A DNA stretch of 64,000 nucleotides, taken from positions 23,906 to 87,905 of the forward strand of contig RFFC02000001.1 of assembly GCA_005518205.2 (NCBI GenBank), in the 5' to 3' direction. Below the pieces are notes generated by a model. The model was not told the origin of the DNA. It did not search any database and worked only from the letters and a program-made list of their open reading frames with translations. Positions 37,364-45,982 of the stretch are shown one piece after another. The stretch is from Hormoscilla sp. GUM202 (GTDB lineage: Bacteria > Cyanobacteriota > Cyanobacteriia > Cyanobacteriales > Desertifilaceae). The position numbers were made by a program, and so were the translations under genes. Each line of letters starts with the position of its first letter. The stretch's first letter is position 1.

Positions 37364-39595
37364 ATGTTACGGAAACCACAAAAATCCTGGACTCCCGCCC
37401 ATTGGGCCAGTTGGAAACCCTTGGGACTGGGGGAGCAATATCCCAACAATTACTGGGAAGTCTTCCGGGCAGCTTGGATCAACCGAGACAATTTCCCCTA
37501 TGCTTGGGATATTCTCAACCAAGGTGTCTGTGACGGTTGCGCCTTGGGGACGACGGGGATGCAAGACTGGACTCTAGATGGCCTCCATGTCTGTAATGTC
37601 CGCTTGCGACTGCTGCGCATGAATACTATGCCAGCTTTCGATCCGCGAGTTTTAGAGGATGTCGAACAGTTACAAGGTCAGAAAAGTTCTCAACTGCGGG
37701 AAATGGGACGTTTACCCTATCCGATGATCCGTACAAAAGGAGAGAAGGGTTTTCGTCGGATAAGCTGGGATGAGGCAATGGAAATAATTGCCAGTCGGAT
37801 CGCAGCAAGTAGGCCCGATCGCATGAGTTTCTATCTTACCAGCAGGGGCACGGTTAACGAAACATATTACTGCGCCCAGAAAGCAGTGCGGGCCTTGGGA
37901 TGCAACAACATTGACAATGCTGCGAGAATTTGCCATTCTCCCAGTACGGCGGGACTCAAGTCGGCCCTGGGGGTAGCGGCTACTACCTGTTCTTACAAAG
38001 ATTGGATCGGTACTGACTTATTAGTTTTCATTGGTTCTAATGTGGCGAATAATCAGCCCGTGACGGTAAAATATCTTCACTGGGCCAAGAAAGCGGGCAC
38101 CAGGATAGTGGCGATCAATACTTACCGGGAACCGGGGATGGAACGTTACTGGGTGCCTTCGATCCTGGAAAGTGCCCTGTTTGGCACTAAGTTTGCCGAA
38201 GATTTCTTTCTGGTGAACGTGGGCGGAGATATTGCTTTTCTCAATGGCACTATCAAACACGCGATCGCGAACAACTGGGTGGACTCGTCGTTCATAGGAC
38301 AGTACACGACCGAGTTCGATGAGTTAAAAGCAGAGTTAGAAGGCCAGTCCTGGGAGGAGTTAGAACAGATGTCTGGCGCTTCCCGGGATGAGATGTACGC
38401 TTTTGCCCAGATGGTAAATGAGGCCCAGAAAGCCGTGTTTGTCTGGAGTATGGGCATTACTCAGCACGAATGCGGCGAAGATAACGTGCGGGCAATTATT
38501 AACCTGGCCTTGACTAAAGGTTTTGTGGGTCGGGAAGGATGTGGTTTAATGCCCATTCGGGGACATTCGGGCGTCCAAGGTGGGGCGGAAATGGGATGCT
38601 ATGCGACAGTTTTTCCTGGCGGGAAACCCATAACAGCAGAAAATGCAGCGCAGTTGAGCGAGGTTTGGGATTTTCCAGTCCCCACGACTAAGGGTTTGAC
38701 GGCAACGGAAATGATTGATGCTGCTGCTGAGGGTAACCTGGATCTGCTATTTTCAGTCGGGGGGAATTTCTTGGAAGTTTTGCCCGAACCCGATCGCGTC
38801 CAGTCTGCTTTGGCCCAGGTGCCCCTGCGGGTACATATGGATATTATCTGTTCCAGTCAGATGTTAGTGGAACCTGCGGACACGGTGGTGTTGTTGCCAG
38901 CAATGACTCGCTATGAAGTCCCGGGAGGAGTGACCGAAACCAGCACCGAACGGCGAGTAATTTTCAGTCCGGAAATTCCCGGACCTCGCATTGGCGAAGC
39001 GCGTCCGGAGTGGGAGGTGTTTGTGGAATTGGCCGGGCGATCGCGCCCCGATGTAGCAGATAAGATTCATTTTAATGGCACAGCGGAAATTCGTCAAGAG
39101 ATTGCTTTAACTTGTCCTCAGTATGCCGGAATTCAGCATTTCGAGTCGGCGGGAAATCAGTTTCAGTACGGAGGCGATCATTTATGCTTTGGTTGGCAGT
39201 TTCCGACCCCGGATGGCAAAGCGCATTTCACGCCCTTGTCTCTACCCAAGCAAGATTTACCAGAAGGATATTTTCGGGTAGCGACCCGCCGAGGCAAGCA
39301 GTTTAATAGTATGATCCAAGAGAAGCAGGATGCTTTGAACGGTGCAGTCCGAGATGCAGTGTTGATGAGTAAAGTAGATGCCGACAAGTTGGGGTTAAAG
39401 GATGGAGATGGGGTGCTGCTGAAAAATAATTTAGGTGAATTCAAGGGACGAGTTTATACCGCACCGATCGCACCCGGAAATTTGCAGGTCCATTGGCCCG
39501 AGGGCAACGTGCTGTTGGACCCCAAGAGGCGATCGCCCGAAGTAGCCATTCCCGATTACAATACTCTGGTACAATTGGAGAATGGTCAATTGTGA
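37364..39595 (+). CDS. FdhF/YdeP-type molybdopterin oxidoreductase
   Basis: 743 aa protein of the formate dehydrogenase alpha-like family (FdhF/YdeP). N-terminal cysteines in GVCDGCALGTTGMQDWT and LHVCNVRL, then the molybdopterin domain (RISWDEAMEIIASRIA, ARICHSPSTAGLKSALG, DLLVFIGSNVANNQPV, RIVAINTYREPGMERYW, GLMPIRGHSGVQGGAEMG), ending with the aspartate-decarboxylase-like cofactor-binding domain (FRVATRRGKQFNSM). No Tat signal, so cytoplasmic. Activity probably formate or a similar small substrate; unproven. The maturase FdhD lies 0.9 kb downstream, which supports a functional molybdoenzyme. No clear ribosome-binding site. Confidence 0.85.
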   Translation: MLRKPQKSWTPAHWASWKPLGLGEQYPNNYWEVFRAAWINRDNFPYAWDILNQGVCDGCALGTTGMQDWTLDGLHVCNVRLRLLRMNTMPAFDPRVLEDVEQLQGQKSSQLREMGRLPYPMIRTKGEKGFRRISWDEAMEIIASRIAASRPDRMSFYLTSRGTVNETYYCAQKAVRALGCNNIDNAARICHSPSTAGLKSALGVAATTCSYKDWIGTDLLVFIGSNVANNQPVTVKYLHWAKKAGTRIVAINTYREPGMERYWVPSILESALFGTKFAEDFFLVNVGGDIAFLNGTIKHAIANNWVDSSFIGQYTTEFDELKAELEGQSWEELEQMSGASRDEMYAFAQMVNEAQKAVFVWSMGITQHECGEDNVRAIINLALTKGFVGREGCGLMPIRGHSGVQGGAEMGCYATVFPGGKPITAENAAQLSEVWDFPVPTTKGLTATEMIDAAAEGNLDLLFSVGGNFLEVLPEPDRVQSALAQVPLRVHMDIICSSQMLVEPADTVVLLPAMTRYEVPGGVTETSTERRVIFSPEIPGPRIGEARPEWEVFVELAGRSRPDVADKIHFNGTAEIRQEIALTCPQYAGIQHFESAGNQFQYGGDHLCFGWQFPTPDGKAHFTPLSLPKQDLPEGYFRVATRRGKQFNSMIQEKQDALNGAVRDAVLMSKVDADKLGLKDGDGVLLKNNLGEFKGRVYTAPIAPGNLQVHWPEGNVLLDPKRRSPEVAIPDYNTLVQLENGQL

Positions 39596-39600
39596 ATGGA

Positions 39601-39650
39601 GTAGGGTGGGCATCGCCCACCATCGCCCACTATCATCATGGTAACATACA
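39601..39650. repeat. GTAGGGTGGGCAYCGCCCACC repeat
   Basis: A hairpin-forming repeat (GGTGGGC/GCCCACC type) copied again near 40299-40332. Confidence 0.6.
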
Positions 39651-39716
39651 TTTTGCACTACAAAGTGTATCGCATAGTAATTACAAAAGTTCGTCTTTTA
39701 AATTATCTGTTGAATC

Positions 39717-40067
39717 ATGGTTAGAAAAACAACAATTGTTAATTTAGTTTGGCGTCATCCTGCTAATTGTGCTCGGCGTCTTCCAGGAACTGGTCGCTGT
39801 TTTGGTTATTATTTCATTTGGGATGTTTTGAGCAGTTGTTATCAGAGCCATCAATTAGATAGTATGATTCCCATTGGTGAATCTGCCTCTGAAATTTATT
39901 ACCTTGCTCGAAGTCTTCAGGATATTTCTGGTTGGGTTTTTCCTGTGGGTAATTCGTGCTTTGGTAATTTTGTAGCGATTAAAAAATTTGCTGAAGCTCG
40001 TGGTATTTCCATAGCTGAAGCTAACAACATATATCTTCATGGCAATAAAGATTTTCAATTGTTGTAG
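39717..40067 (+). CDS. orphan 116-aa protein
   Basis: Open frame of AT-rich, gene-like composition with hydrophobic stretches and several cysteines (CFGYYFIWDVLSSCYQS, LARSLQDISGWVFPVGNSCF, GISIAEANNIYLHG). No family recognised, no clear ribosome-binding site. It lies between fdhF and fdhD but on weaker evidence than its neighbours. Confidence 0.4.
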   Translation: MVRKTTIVNLVWRHPANCARRLPGTGRCFGYYFIWDVLSSCYQSHQLDSMIPIGESASEIYYLARSLQDISGWVFPVGNSCFGNFVAIKKFAEARGISIAEANNIYLHGNKDFQLL

Positions 40068-40508
40068 AGAGAGTTGTAATCGGGTACACTGCACTTTTGC
40101 AATAAGCCAACAATCTTCGCTAATTGCTAATTGCTTATACGAAGTGCGCGACGCAGGAGCGCTATTGCTAATTGCGGGCTTGAGAATTATTTGATTTCAC
40201 CGACTTCACCCACGCAACCCTTCCTTGTCCTCCTCCTTGTCCCTCCTTGTCCTCATTGTCTTTTTGCAAATATGAGATGCACCCGTTGTAATCTTCGTAG
40301 GGTGGGCACCGCCCACCATCGACCACTATCACGATCGAGTCTGTTTATTTACTGGCCAAGAACCAAGTATTGTGGGATAATATAGTAGCCTCATAAAATG
40401 AAAGTGTCCCAAAATGCTGACGGGATTATAAACATTATAATCCAAGTGTCAAAGGAGTTAGAGTAAAAAACAACAGTTTACATCACAGATGATCGATAAA
40501 ATTTTTCA
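40068..40508. other. intergenic, repeats only
   Basis: Contains ATTGCTAATTGC repeats, a pyrimidine-rich tract at 40215-40262 and the second GTAGGGTGGGCA repeat. The promoter of fdhD is presumably in the AT-rich part near 40440-40508. Confidence 0.4.
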
Positions 40509-41339
40509 ATGAACAGCAGTCAAACAAAAACGCAAATATGGGTGGTGGAAAATGGTCAGAAACGTGCGAGGGGCGATCGCCTGGCCACAGAAGAACCTCT
40601 GGAAATTCGCCTGGTATCCCCCCAGCGGACGGTAGCAGTAACCATGCGATCGCCCGGTGGGGACTTGGAACTGGCAGCAGGTTTCCTCTATAGTGAAGGT
40701 GTGGTAAGCAAACGCTCAGATATCGAAAACCTCAGCTATTGTGTAGATCCCGAGGTAGACGGGGAACAACGTTATAATATTGTGAACGTGAAACTCAAAG
40801 AGGGATTGATTCCCGACTTGCAACCTTTAGAACGTCATTTCTATACTACTAGCGCTTGTGGAGTTTGTGGCAAAGCTAGTTTAGAACATTTGCGAGTGCA
40901 AGGTTGTGCCGTTATGCCACCTGGGTTACAGGTATCAGCAGAAGTTATCTACAGTTTACCAGCGCAACTCCGCGCTGCCCAAAGGATATTCGATCGCACG
41001 GGAGGTTTGCACGCGGCAGCACTATTCGATCGGGAGGGAGAGTTGCTATCCTTAAAAGAAGACGTAGGGCGTCACAATGCCCTGGATAAATTAATAGGTA
41101 CCGCGTTACTCGGCGGTCAGTTACCGTTAAGTAATCATATGATAATGGTCAGCGGACGAGCTAGCTTTGAACTATTACAGAAAAGTTTACGCGCGGGGGT
41201 GCCGATCGTTTGTGCAGTGTCCGCACCTAGTAGCTTAGCAGTGTCTCTGGCCCGGGAATTCAATATCACTTTAGTAGGATTCTTGCGCGAGCAGCGGTTT
41301 AATGTTTATACTGCCATAGAACGGATCTGTCTCAAGTGA
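40509..41339 (+). CDS. fdhD: formate dehydrogenase accessory sulfurtransferase FdhD
   Basis: 276 aa, standard length. FdhD passes sulfur to the molybdenum cofactor of formate dehydrogenase-type enzymes. EEPLEIRLV near residue 28, the active-site loop FYTTSACGVCGKAS with the CxxC pair, FDRTGGLHAAALFD, LKEDVGRHNALDKLIG and MVSGRASFELLQKSLRAGVP. Cytoplasmic. It most likely serves the FdhF-like protein encoded just upstream. Confidence 0.95.
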   Translation: MNSSQTKTQIWVVENGQKRARGDRLATEEPLEIRLVSPQRTVAVTMRSPGGDLELAAGFLYSEGVVSKRSDIENLSYCVDPEVDGEQRYNIVNVKLKEGLIPDLQPLERHFYTTSACGVCGKASLEHLRVQGCAVMPPGLQVSAEVIYSLPAQLRAAQRIFDRTGGLHAAALFDREGELLSLKEDVGRHNALDKLIGTALLGGQLPLSNHMIMVSGRASFELLQKSLRAGVPIVCAVSAPSSLAVSLAREFNITLVGFLREQRFNVYTAIERICLK

Positions 41340-41504
41340 TAGCCGAAATCACCCTCGCCGGACAACCCGCCAGTAATGCACAGATGGACAGCAATCCCCC
41401 GAATCTTTAAGTTTTTTTAAGTAATACTAGAGAAAGGAAGGACGGACAGTTCATGTTGCCCGTCCCTAAGTGTAAATTCTGAGGCGACAAGGGGGCAAAA
41501 TACC

Positions 41505-42806
41505 ATGACGCAACTAGGTCCATCTAAAATAGCACAAAGTTTTATATTAGGCAAGCTTTGGCCGCAAGCAATTCTGGTAGCAATTCTCATGGGGACTGCG
41601 GGTTGCGGCACGATACCCAAACAGCAAGCAGAAGCAAGGTCTAACCCCCCTCCGGCAGAGTCTAGCAAAAGGAAGATACCTGTTGATGTGGCGATCGCCC
41701 GCCCGGGTGAACTGGGACAAGCGTTAGAGTACACGGGTACCACCGAACCGATAAAAGAAGTATCCGTGCGATCGCGAACGGAGGGACAGTTGCTCTATCT
41801 GGGGGTAGATGTGGGGGACAAGGTAACTCGGGGCCAAGTTCTGGCCCAGTTGGATAATAGGCTACCGGTGGCGGAGGTGATGGAGGCCCAAGCGGAACTA
41901 TCCGCACGGGCAGTAGAAATAGCTAGGGCCCGAAATCAGGTATTAGAAGCAGAAGCGCGAGTAGAACAAGCGCGAGTAGAATTGGAACAGGCAAACGCTG
42001 ATGCCCAGCGACTGCAAACCCTCTTTCAAGAAGGAGCAGTTTCCGAACAAGATGCCGAGTTAGCCCAAACTGCTGCTCGCGCCGCTCAACAGATCCTGCG
42101 TTCTGCCCAAGCACAAGTCAGCATCCAGGAAAAAGCTGTCGCAGCGGCCCGCAAGCGCGTTGTCGCCCAACAAGCTGCGATCGCCCAAGCAGAAGAACGC
42201 CAGTCTCATGCCAAACTGATTTCTCCGATTACCGGTATTGTCAAAGCCAAAACCACCGAACCTGGCAACCTGGTGCGTGAAGGGGATGAAATAGTCAAGC
42301 TGGGGGACTTCAGCCAAGTAAAGGTAGCAGTGAATATTTCTGAATTGCAACTCGATAAAATTAGTATAGGACAGTCAGTGCAAGTCAAGCTGGACGCATT
42401 TCCCGATCGCGAATTTCCCGGTAGAGTCACTCGCATCTCCCCCGCCGCCGATCCCGTGGCGCGACAGGTGCCTGTAGAAGTTACCATTCCTAATATTAAC
42501 GGGCGTTTGGGCAGCGGACTGCTAGCACGAGTCAGCTTTACATCATCTCAAAACAGTCAGGGAGTAGTCGTTCCCGCCACAGCATTGTCAGGCCTGGAAG
42601 GCAATGTAGCTACCTTATTTGTAGTCACTGTCCGAGATGGGCTGGCGCAAGCAGAGGCACGTAAGGTAATTATAGGCGATCGGGCGGACGGACAAGCATC
42701 GATCGCATCTGGCTTAGAACCAGGAGAAAGGTTTGTCGTCCGCAGTAGCAAACCTTTACAAGATGGGGATGCCGTGCAGTTGAGCATTCTTTCTGAAAGC
42801 AAATAA
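41505..42806 (+). CDS. RND-type efflux membrane fusion lipoprotein
   Basis: 433 aa adaptor protein of a tripartite RND pump. N-terminal signal with lipobox near residues 29-32 (GTAGC). Lipoyl-like halves flank a long coiled coil (residues 105-235: EAQAELSARAVEIARARNQV, EQANADAQRLQTLFQEGAVS). LISPITGIVKAKTTEPGNLV marks the second lipoyl half, then beta-barrel and membrane-proximal domains. No inner-membrane pump gene follows: the next genes are convergent. The pump partner is therefore elsewhere or lost. Confidence 0.9.
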   Translation: MTQLGPSKIAQSFILGKLWPQAILVAILMGTAGCGTIPKQQAEARSNPPPAESSKRKIPVDVAIARPGELGQALEYTGTTEPIKEVSVRSRTEGQLLYLGVDVGDKVTRGQVLAQLDNRLPVAEVMEAQAELSARAVEIARARNQVLEAEARVEQARVELEQANADAQRLQTLFQEGAVSEQDAELAQTAARAAQQILRSAQAQVSIQEKAVAAARKRVVAQQAAIAQAEERQSHAKLISPITGIVKAKTTEPGNLVREGDEIVKLGDFSQVKVAVNISELQLDKISIGQSVQVKLDAFPDREFPGRVTRISPAADPVARQVPVEVTIPNINGRLGSGLLARVSFTSSQNSQGVVVPATALSGLEGNVATLFVVTVRDGLAQAEARKVIIGDRADGQASIASGLEPGERFVVRSSKPLQDGDAVQLSILSESK

Positions 42807-42814
42807 CCGTTTGT

Positions 42815-42935
42815 AGTGAGGACTTTGTCTGAGTATGACAATGCTTGGAAAAGTCCCTTTGTAGTGAGGACTTTAGTCCTCAAGGGCCCGTAAAGCTAGT
42901 GAAGGACTAAAGTCCTTACTACGAACAAGGGATAT
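42815..42935. repeat. GAGGACTTTAGTCCTC hairpin repeats
   Basis: Repeats of the form TTTGTAGTGAGGACTTTAGT and its complement (AAGGACTAAAGTCCTTACTA) between convergent genes; could act as a bidirectional terminator. Confidence 0.6.
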
Positions 42936-42950
42936 TGCCGTCTCCCCTGA

Positions 42951-43211
42951 TTAAGCAGCAGTTAACTGATAATGCAGAACTAAGAATTCTTCTGCTTTTA
43001 AGATTGCCATCGCATATTCACAACCTGTTTGGTCAGAAAATTCGATCAGATATTGGCAACCTTCTGCTCTCTTGTAGACTTCAACGATCGTCCCTACTTG
43101 CCCGGGCGGTAAACTTTCGATATCTTCGCAATCATCATCTACTAAAGTCAATCTCGATCTCGGAATTTGGTTCATTAGCGCTACTGTATCCAACAGGTTA
43201 ATTTTTTTCAT
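42951..43211 (-). CDS. DUF4926-domain protein
   Basis: 86 aa. INLLDTVALMNQIPRSRLTL and LPPGQVGTIVEVYKRAEG match the small DUF4926 proteins, with a core resembling an SH3-like barrel. The start codon overlaps the stop of the DUF6883 gene by four bases, so they are co-translated. This kind of pairing is common next to toxin loci; it may be a toxin-antidote or immunity pair, but that is inference. Confidence 0.75.
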   Translation of the reverse strand: MKKINLLDTVALMNQIPRSRLTLVDDDCEDIESLPPGQVGTIVEVYKRAEGCQYLIEFSDQTGCEYAMAILKAEEFLVLHYQLTAA

Positions 43212-43546
43212 CTTCTTGACTTAATGAATGCAGATACTAAACGAGGATTTACATTTTCTGTGGTAATTTCCCAGATTGTGCGCAGTTGAACCCCATCAGT
43301 TTCTGGTACAGCCCAATCTACTTTATATTGTATACCAAAATCTGTGGTATCTTGCTTGACAACTTCCCCTTCAATCGCGGAGTTTTGGATAAGCTCTCGC
43401 AATTGCTCTGCATTTTCGGCTTCCAGTCCCAAGCGGGACTTGAATACTCTAGCTTTATGCTTTCCGCTATGATGTTCTGGGTTCAGGCAATAACCAACCA
43501 GTTTTTGCATGGATATTTCTGCTCGATCGCCATTGGGTAATTTCAT
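43208..43546 (-). CDS. DUF6883-domain protein
   Basis: 112 aa. KLPNGDRAEISMQKLVGYCL, PEHHSGKHKARVFKSRLG and RTIWEITTENVNPRLVSAFI are characteristic of the DUF6883 family, small proteins also found as toxin-like C-terminal domains. Starts at ATG 43546 and is followed by the overlapping DUF4926 gene. His/Arg-rich HSGKHKARVF may be catalytic. Function unproven. Confidence 0.75.
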   Translation of the reverse strand: MKLPNGDRAEISMQKLVGYCLNPEHHSGKHKARVFKSRLGLEAENAEQLRELIQNSAIEGEVVKQDTTDFGIQYKVDWAVPETDGVQLRTIWEITTENVNPRLVSAFIKSRR

Positions 43547-43798
43547 AACCTAGGGAAATTGAATCATGACAATATAGGTTCTCCATCTTCTAGTCGGGTC
43601 CGGGGGGCGTACACGTGGGGGCTAGAAACCGGGTTTCTTTTACCAAATCTGGCGCCAGGAGCCAAAATTATCGCAGAAACCCGGTTTCTTGGTCAACGGG
43701 TCCGGGGGGCGCTCTGGCGGGGGCGGTGAAACCGGGCTTCTTTTCAGTGTAGCGGACTGGCTACGCCAACGCCCAAGCTTAAGCATTATATCCCTTAA
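43547..43798. repeat. GAAACCGGGTTTCT repeats
   Basis: Three hairpin-like copies of (A)GAAACC(C)GGGTTTCTT and two copies of GGGTCCGGGGGGCG; no gene. Confidence 0.6.
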
Positions 43799-43849
43799 TC
43801 ATAGATATAAATCAATCTTGTTTGTTTTTTTTAATAAAAATATCTATGA
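43799..43849 (+). promoter_or_regulatory. inverted repeat upstream of ndhF3
   Basis: Perfect arms TCATAGATAT (43799-43808) and ATATCTATGA (43840-43849) with a 31-bp T-rich centre that includes ATCAAT. It lies about 95 bp before the first start codon. In other cyanobacteria this operon is controlled by LysR-type NdhR/CcmR; this may be its operator. Confidence 0.45.
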
Positions 43850-43944
43850 TAAAGAGCAAGCCATAGACTTTTAGCAATGCAGTACCAGACAAACTTCGAT
43901 AAAAATCTATCGTTTGGGGTCAGGTCGATCTATGTTACTGGGCT

Positions 43945-45828
43945 ATGGTGAATGTTTCACCCCTATGGATGACCCATTCACAAATGAATACCTTTAGTCA
44001 AACCATTTGGTTAGTCCCGATCTACGCCCTTCTCGGTGCAGTGCTGACTGTGCCCTGGTCGCCCGGTCTGATTCGCCGCTCTGGCCCCCGACCAGCGGGC
44101 TATGTGAATCTGCTGATGACTTTTGCGGCTCTGGTGCATAGCCTCTTCGCCCTACGGGAGGTTTGGTCGGCACGGGTGCATTTTTCGGTCAATTGGCTCC
44201 ATGCCGCGAATCTGGATATTGCCTTTGATGTAGAGGCTTCGGCGACGACGGTGGGGGCGCTGGTCGTAATCTTGGGCTTGAATGCCCTGACCCAGATATA
44301 TGCGATCGCCTATCTGGAAACAGACTGGGGTTGGGCGCGGTTCTACGCCCTCCTCGCGTTTTTTGAAGCCGGGATGAGCGCCCTGATGCTCGCCAATTCA
44401 CTCTTTTTCAGCTACGTGATGCTGGAAATCCTGACCTTGGGAACCTACCTGTTGATTGGTTTTTGGTTTAATCAATCCCTGGTGGTGACGGGGGCGCGGG
44501 ATGGCTTCCTCACGAAGCGGGTGGGTGACTTGGTGTTGCTGATGGGAGTGGTGGCCCTTTATCCACTGGCAGGCACTTGGAACTATGACGAACTGACCGC
44601 TTGGGCCAGTGTGGTAGAACTGGATCCGACAGTTGCCACCCTTCTGGGTTTAGCCCTCCTTGCGGGCCCCTTGGGTAAATGCGCCCAATTCCCCCTGCAA
44701 CTCTGGCTTGATGAAGCGATGGAAGGGCCAATGCCCGCAACGGTGCTGCGGAATGCAGTGGTGGTTTCAACGGGGGCCTGGGTGCTGATTAAGATGCAGC
44801 CCATTCTCGCCCTCTCGCCCCTGGTGGCAAATGCGGAAATTTGGGTCGGTGCCTTTACTGCCGTCAGTTGTGCCGCGATCGCCCTGGCCCAGGTTGATAT
44901 GAAGCGGGTCTTTTCCTATGCAACCAGCGTCTATCTGGGTATAGTGTTCGTCGCTGTCGGGACGGGACAGAGTGAAGCGGCGTTGACGTTGCTCTTGACC
45001 TATGCGATCGCCATGGCCCTGATCCTGATGAGCATCGGTGGCATCATCCTGAACAATATTTCCCAAGATATTACCCAACTGGGCGGGCTATGGCAACGTC
45101 GCCCCATTTCCGGGATCTGCTTTATAGTCGGGGCCTTGTCCTTAGTTGCCGTGCCGCCCCTCGGTTGCTTCTGGGGGCTGGCAACAATTGCCAACGGTTT
45201 ACCCCCCCTATTACTAACCCTGTTGTTACTGGTGAATGGGTTAACGGCGTGCAGTTTGGCCCGGGTCTTCGGTCAACTCTTTACCGGTCCAGCAACGGAT
45301 TGGACGCGGCGATCGCCCGAAGGATTGTGGGCATTAGTCTTGCCGATGACGGTGCTGCTCGGTTTTGCCCTCCATCTACCCCAGGTGCTGGCCGTCTTGG
45401 GTATATTACCGGATATGGCACTGGTGACGCAATCAGCCACCTTATTACTGATGGGCTCAACCCTCATCGGTGGGGGAGTGGGACTTTTCCTCTATGCTTT
45501 GCCCACAGTACCTAAACCAATTCGCCTACCCATACCTGGCGTACAAGATTTCTTCGCCTACGACTTATACACGGCGCAACTGTACAAAATAACGGTTATT
45601 ACCGTAGTGGGATTTCTGGCTAAGGCGATCGATTGGTGCGATCGCATGCTTGTGGATGGGGCAGTGAATTTTGTCGGACTGTTTACGATGGCCAGCGGTC
45701 AAAGCCTGAAATACAACACCACCGGACAGGTGCAGTTCTATGCCCTCTCGATCCTGCTGGGTACGATCTTGTTTGGGTTGGTACTCTGCTACCCCGTGTT
45801 GTCTGCTTTGAATCTATCCATCTTGTAA
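43945..45828 (+). CDS. ndhF3: NAD(P)H dehydrogenase subunit NdhF3
   Basis: 627 aa, about 16 membrane helices. The proton-translocating antiporter-like subunit of the low-CO2-inducible NDH-1MS complex in the thylakoid membrane, which drives CO2 hydration. Characteristic segments: GPRPAGYVNLLMTF, GPLGKCAQFPLQLWLDEAMEGP with the conserved lysine, and VDMKRVFSYATSVYLG. The order ndhF3-ndhD3-cupA-cupS identifies the F3 form. An internal ATG at 43984 (MNTFSQTIWLVP) is closer to the usual start. The gap to ndhD3 is about 150 bp. Confidence 0.95.
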   Translation: MVNVSPLWMTHSQMNTFSQTIWLVPIYALLGAVLTVPWSPGLIRRSGPRPAGYVNLLMTFAALVHSLFALREVWSARVHFSVNWLHAANLDIAFDVEASATTVGALVVILGLNALTQIYAIAYLETDWGWARFYALLAFFEAGMSALMLANSLFFSYVMLEILTLGTYLLIGFWFNQSLVVTGARDGFLTKRVGDLVLLMGVVALYPLAGTWNYDELTAWASVVELDPTVATLLGLALLAGPLGKCAQFPLQLWLDEAMEGPMPATVLRNAVVVSTGAWVLIKMQPILALSPLVANAEIWVGAFTAVSCAAIALAQVDMKRVFSYATSVYLGIVFVAVGTGQSEAALTLLLTYAIAMALILMSIGGIILNNISQDITQLGGLWQRRPISGICFIVGALSLVAVPPLGCFWGLATIANGLPPLLLTLLLLVNGLTACSLARVFGQLFTGPATDWTRRSPEGLWALVLPMTVLLGFALHLPQVLAVLGILPDMALVTQSATLLLMGSTLIGGGVGLFLYALPTVPKPIRLPIPGVQDFFAYDLYTAQLYKITVITVVGFLAKAIDWCDRMLVDGAVNFVGLFTMASGQSLKYNTTGQVQFYALSILLGTILFGLVLCYPVLSALNLSIL

Positions 45829-45889
45829 ATCAAACCCTTTTAACAGCATTACAACAGAATTTAATTTTGAAACAATTTTTCGCTAGTGG

Positions 45890-45975
45890 GATGCAAGTTG
45901 GGTTTCGTGCGGAGACCCAACCTACAAATAACAACATAATTTCATTCTGAATTTTGAATTTTGAATTTTGAATTG
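45890..45975. repeat. short repeats between ndhF3 and ndhD3
   Basis: GTTGGGTTTCGT ... ACCCAACCTAC, of which another copy is at 49470-49517, and a 9-bp tandem repeat TTTTGAATT at about 45949-45974. Confidence 0.6.
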
Positions 45976-45982
45976 ACAACCC

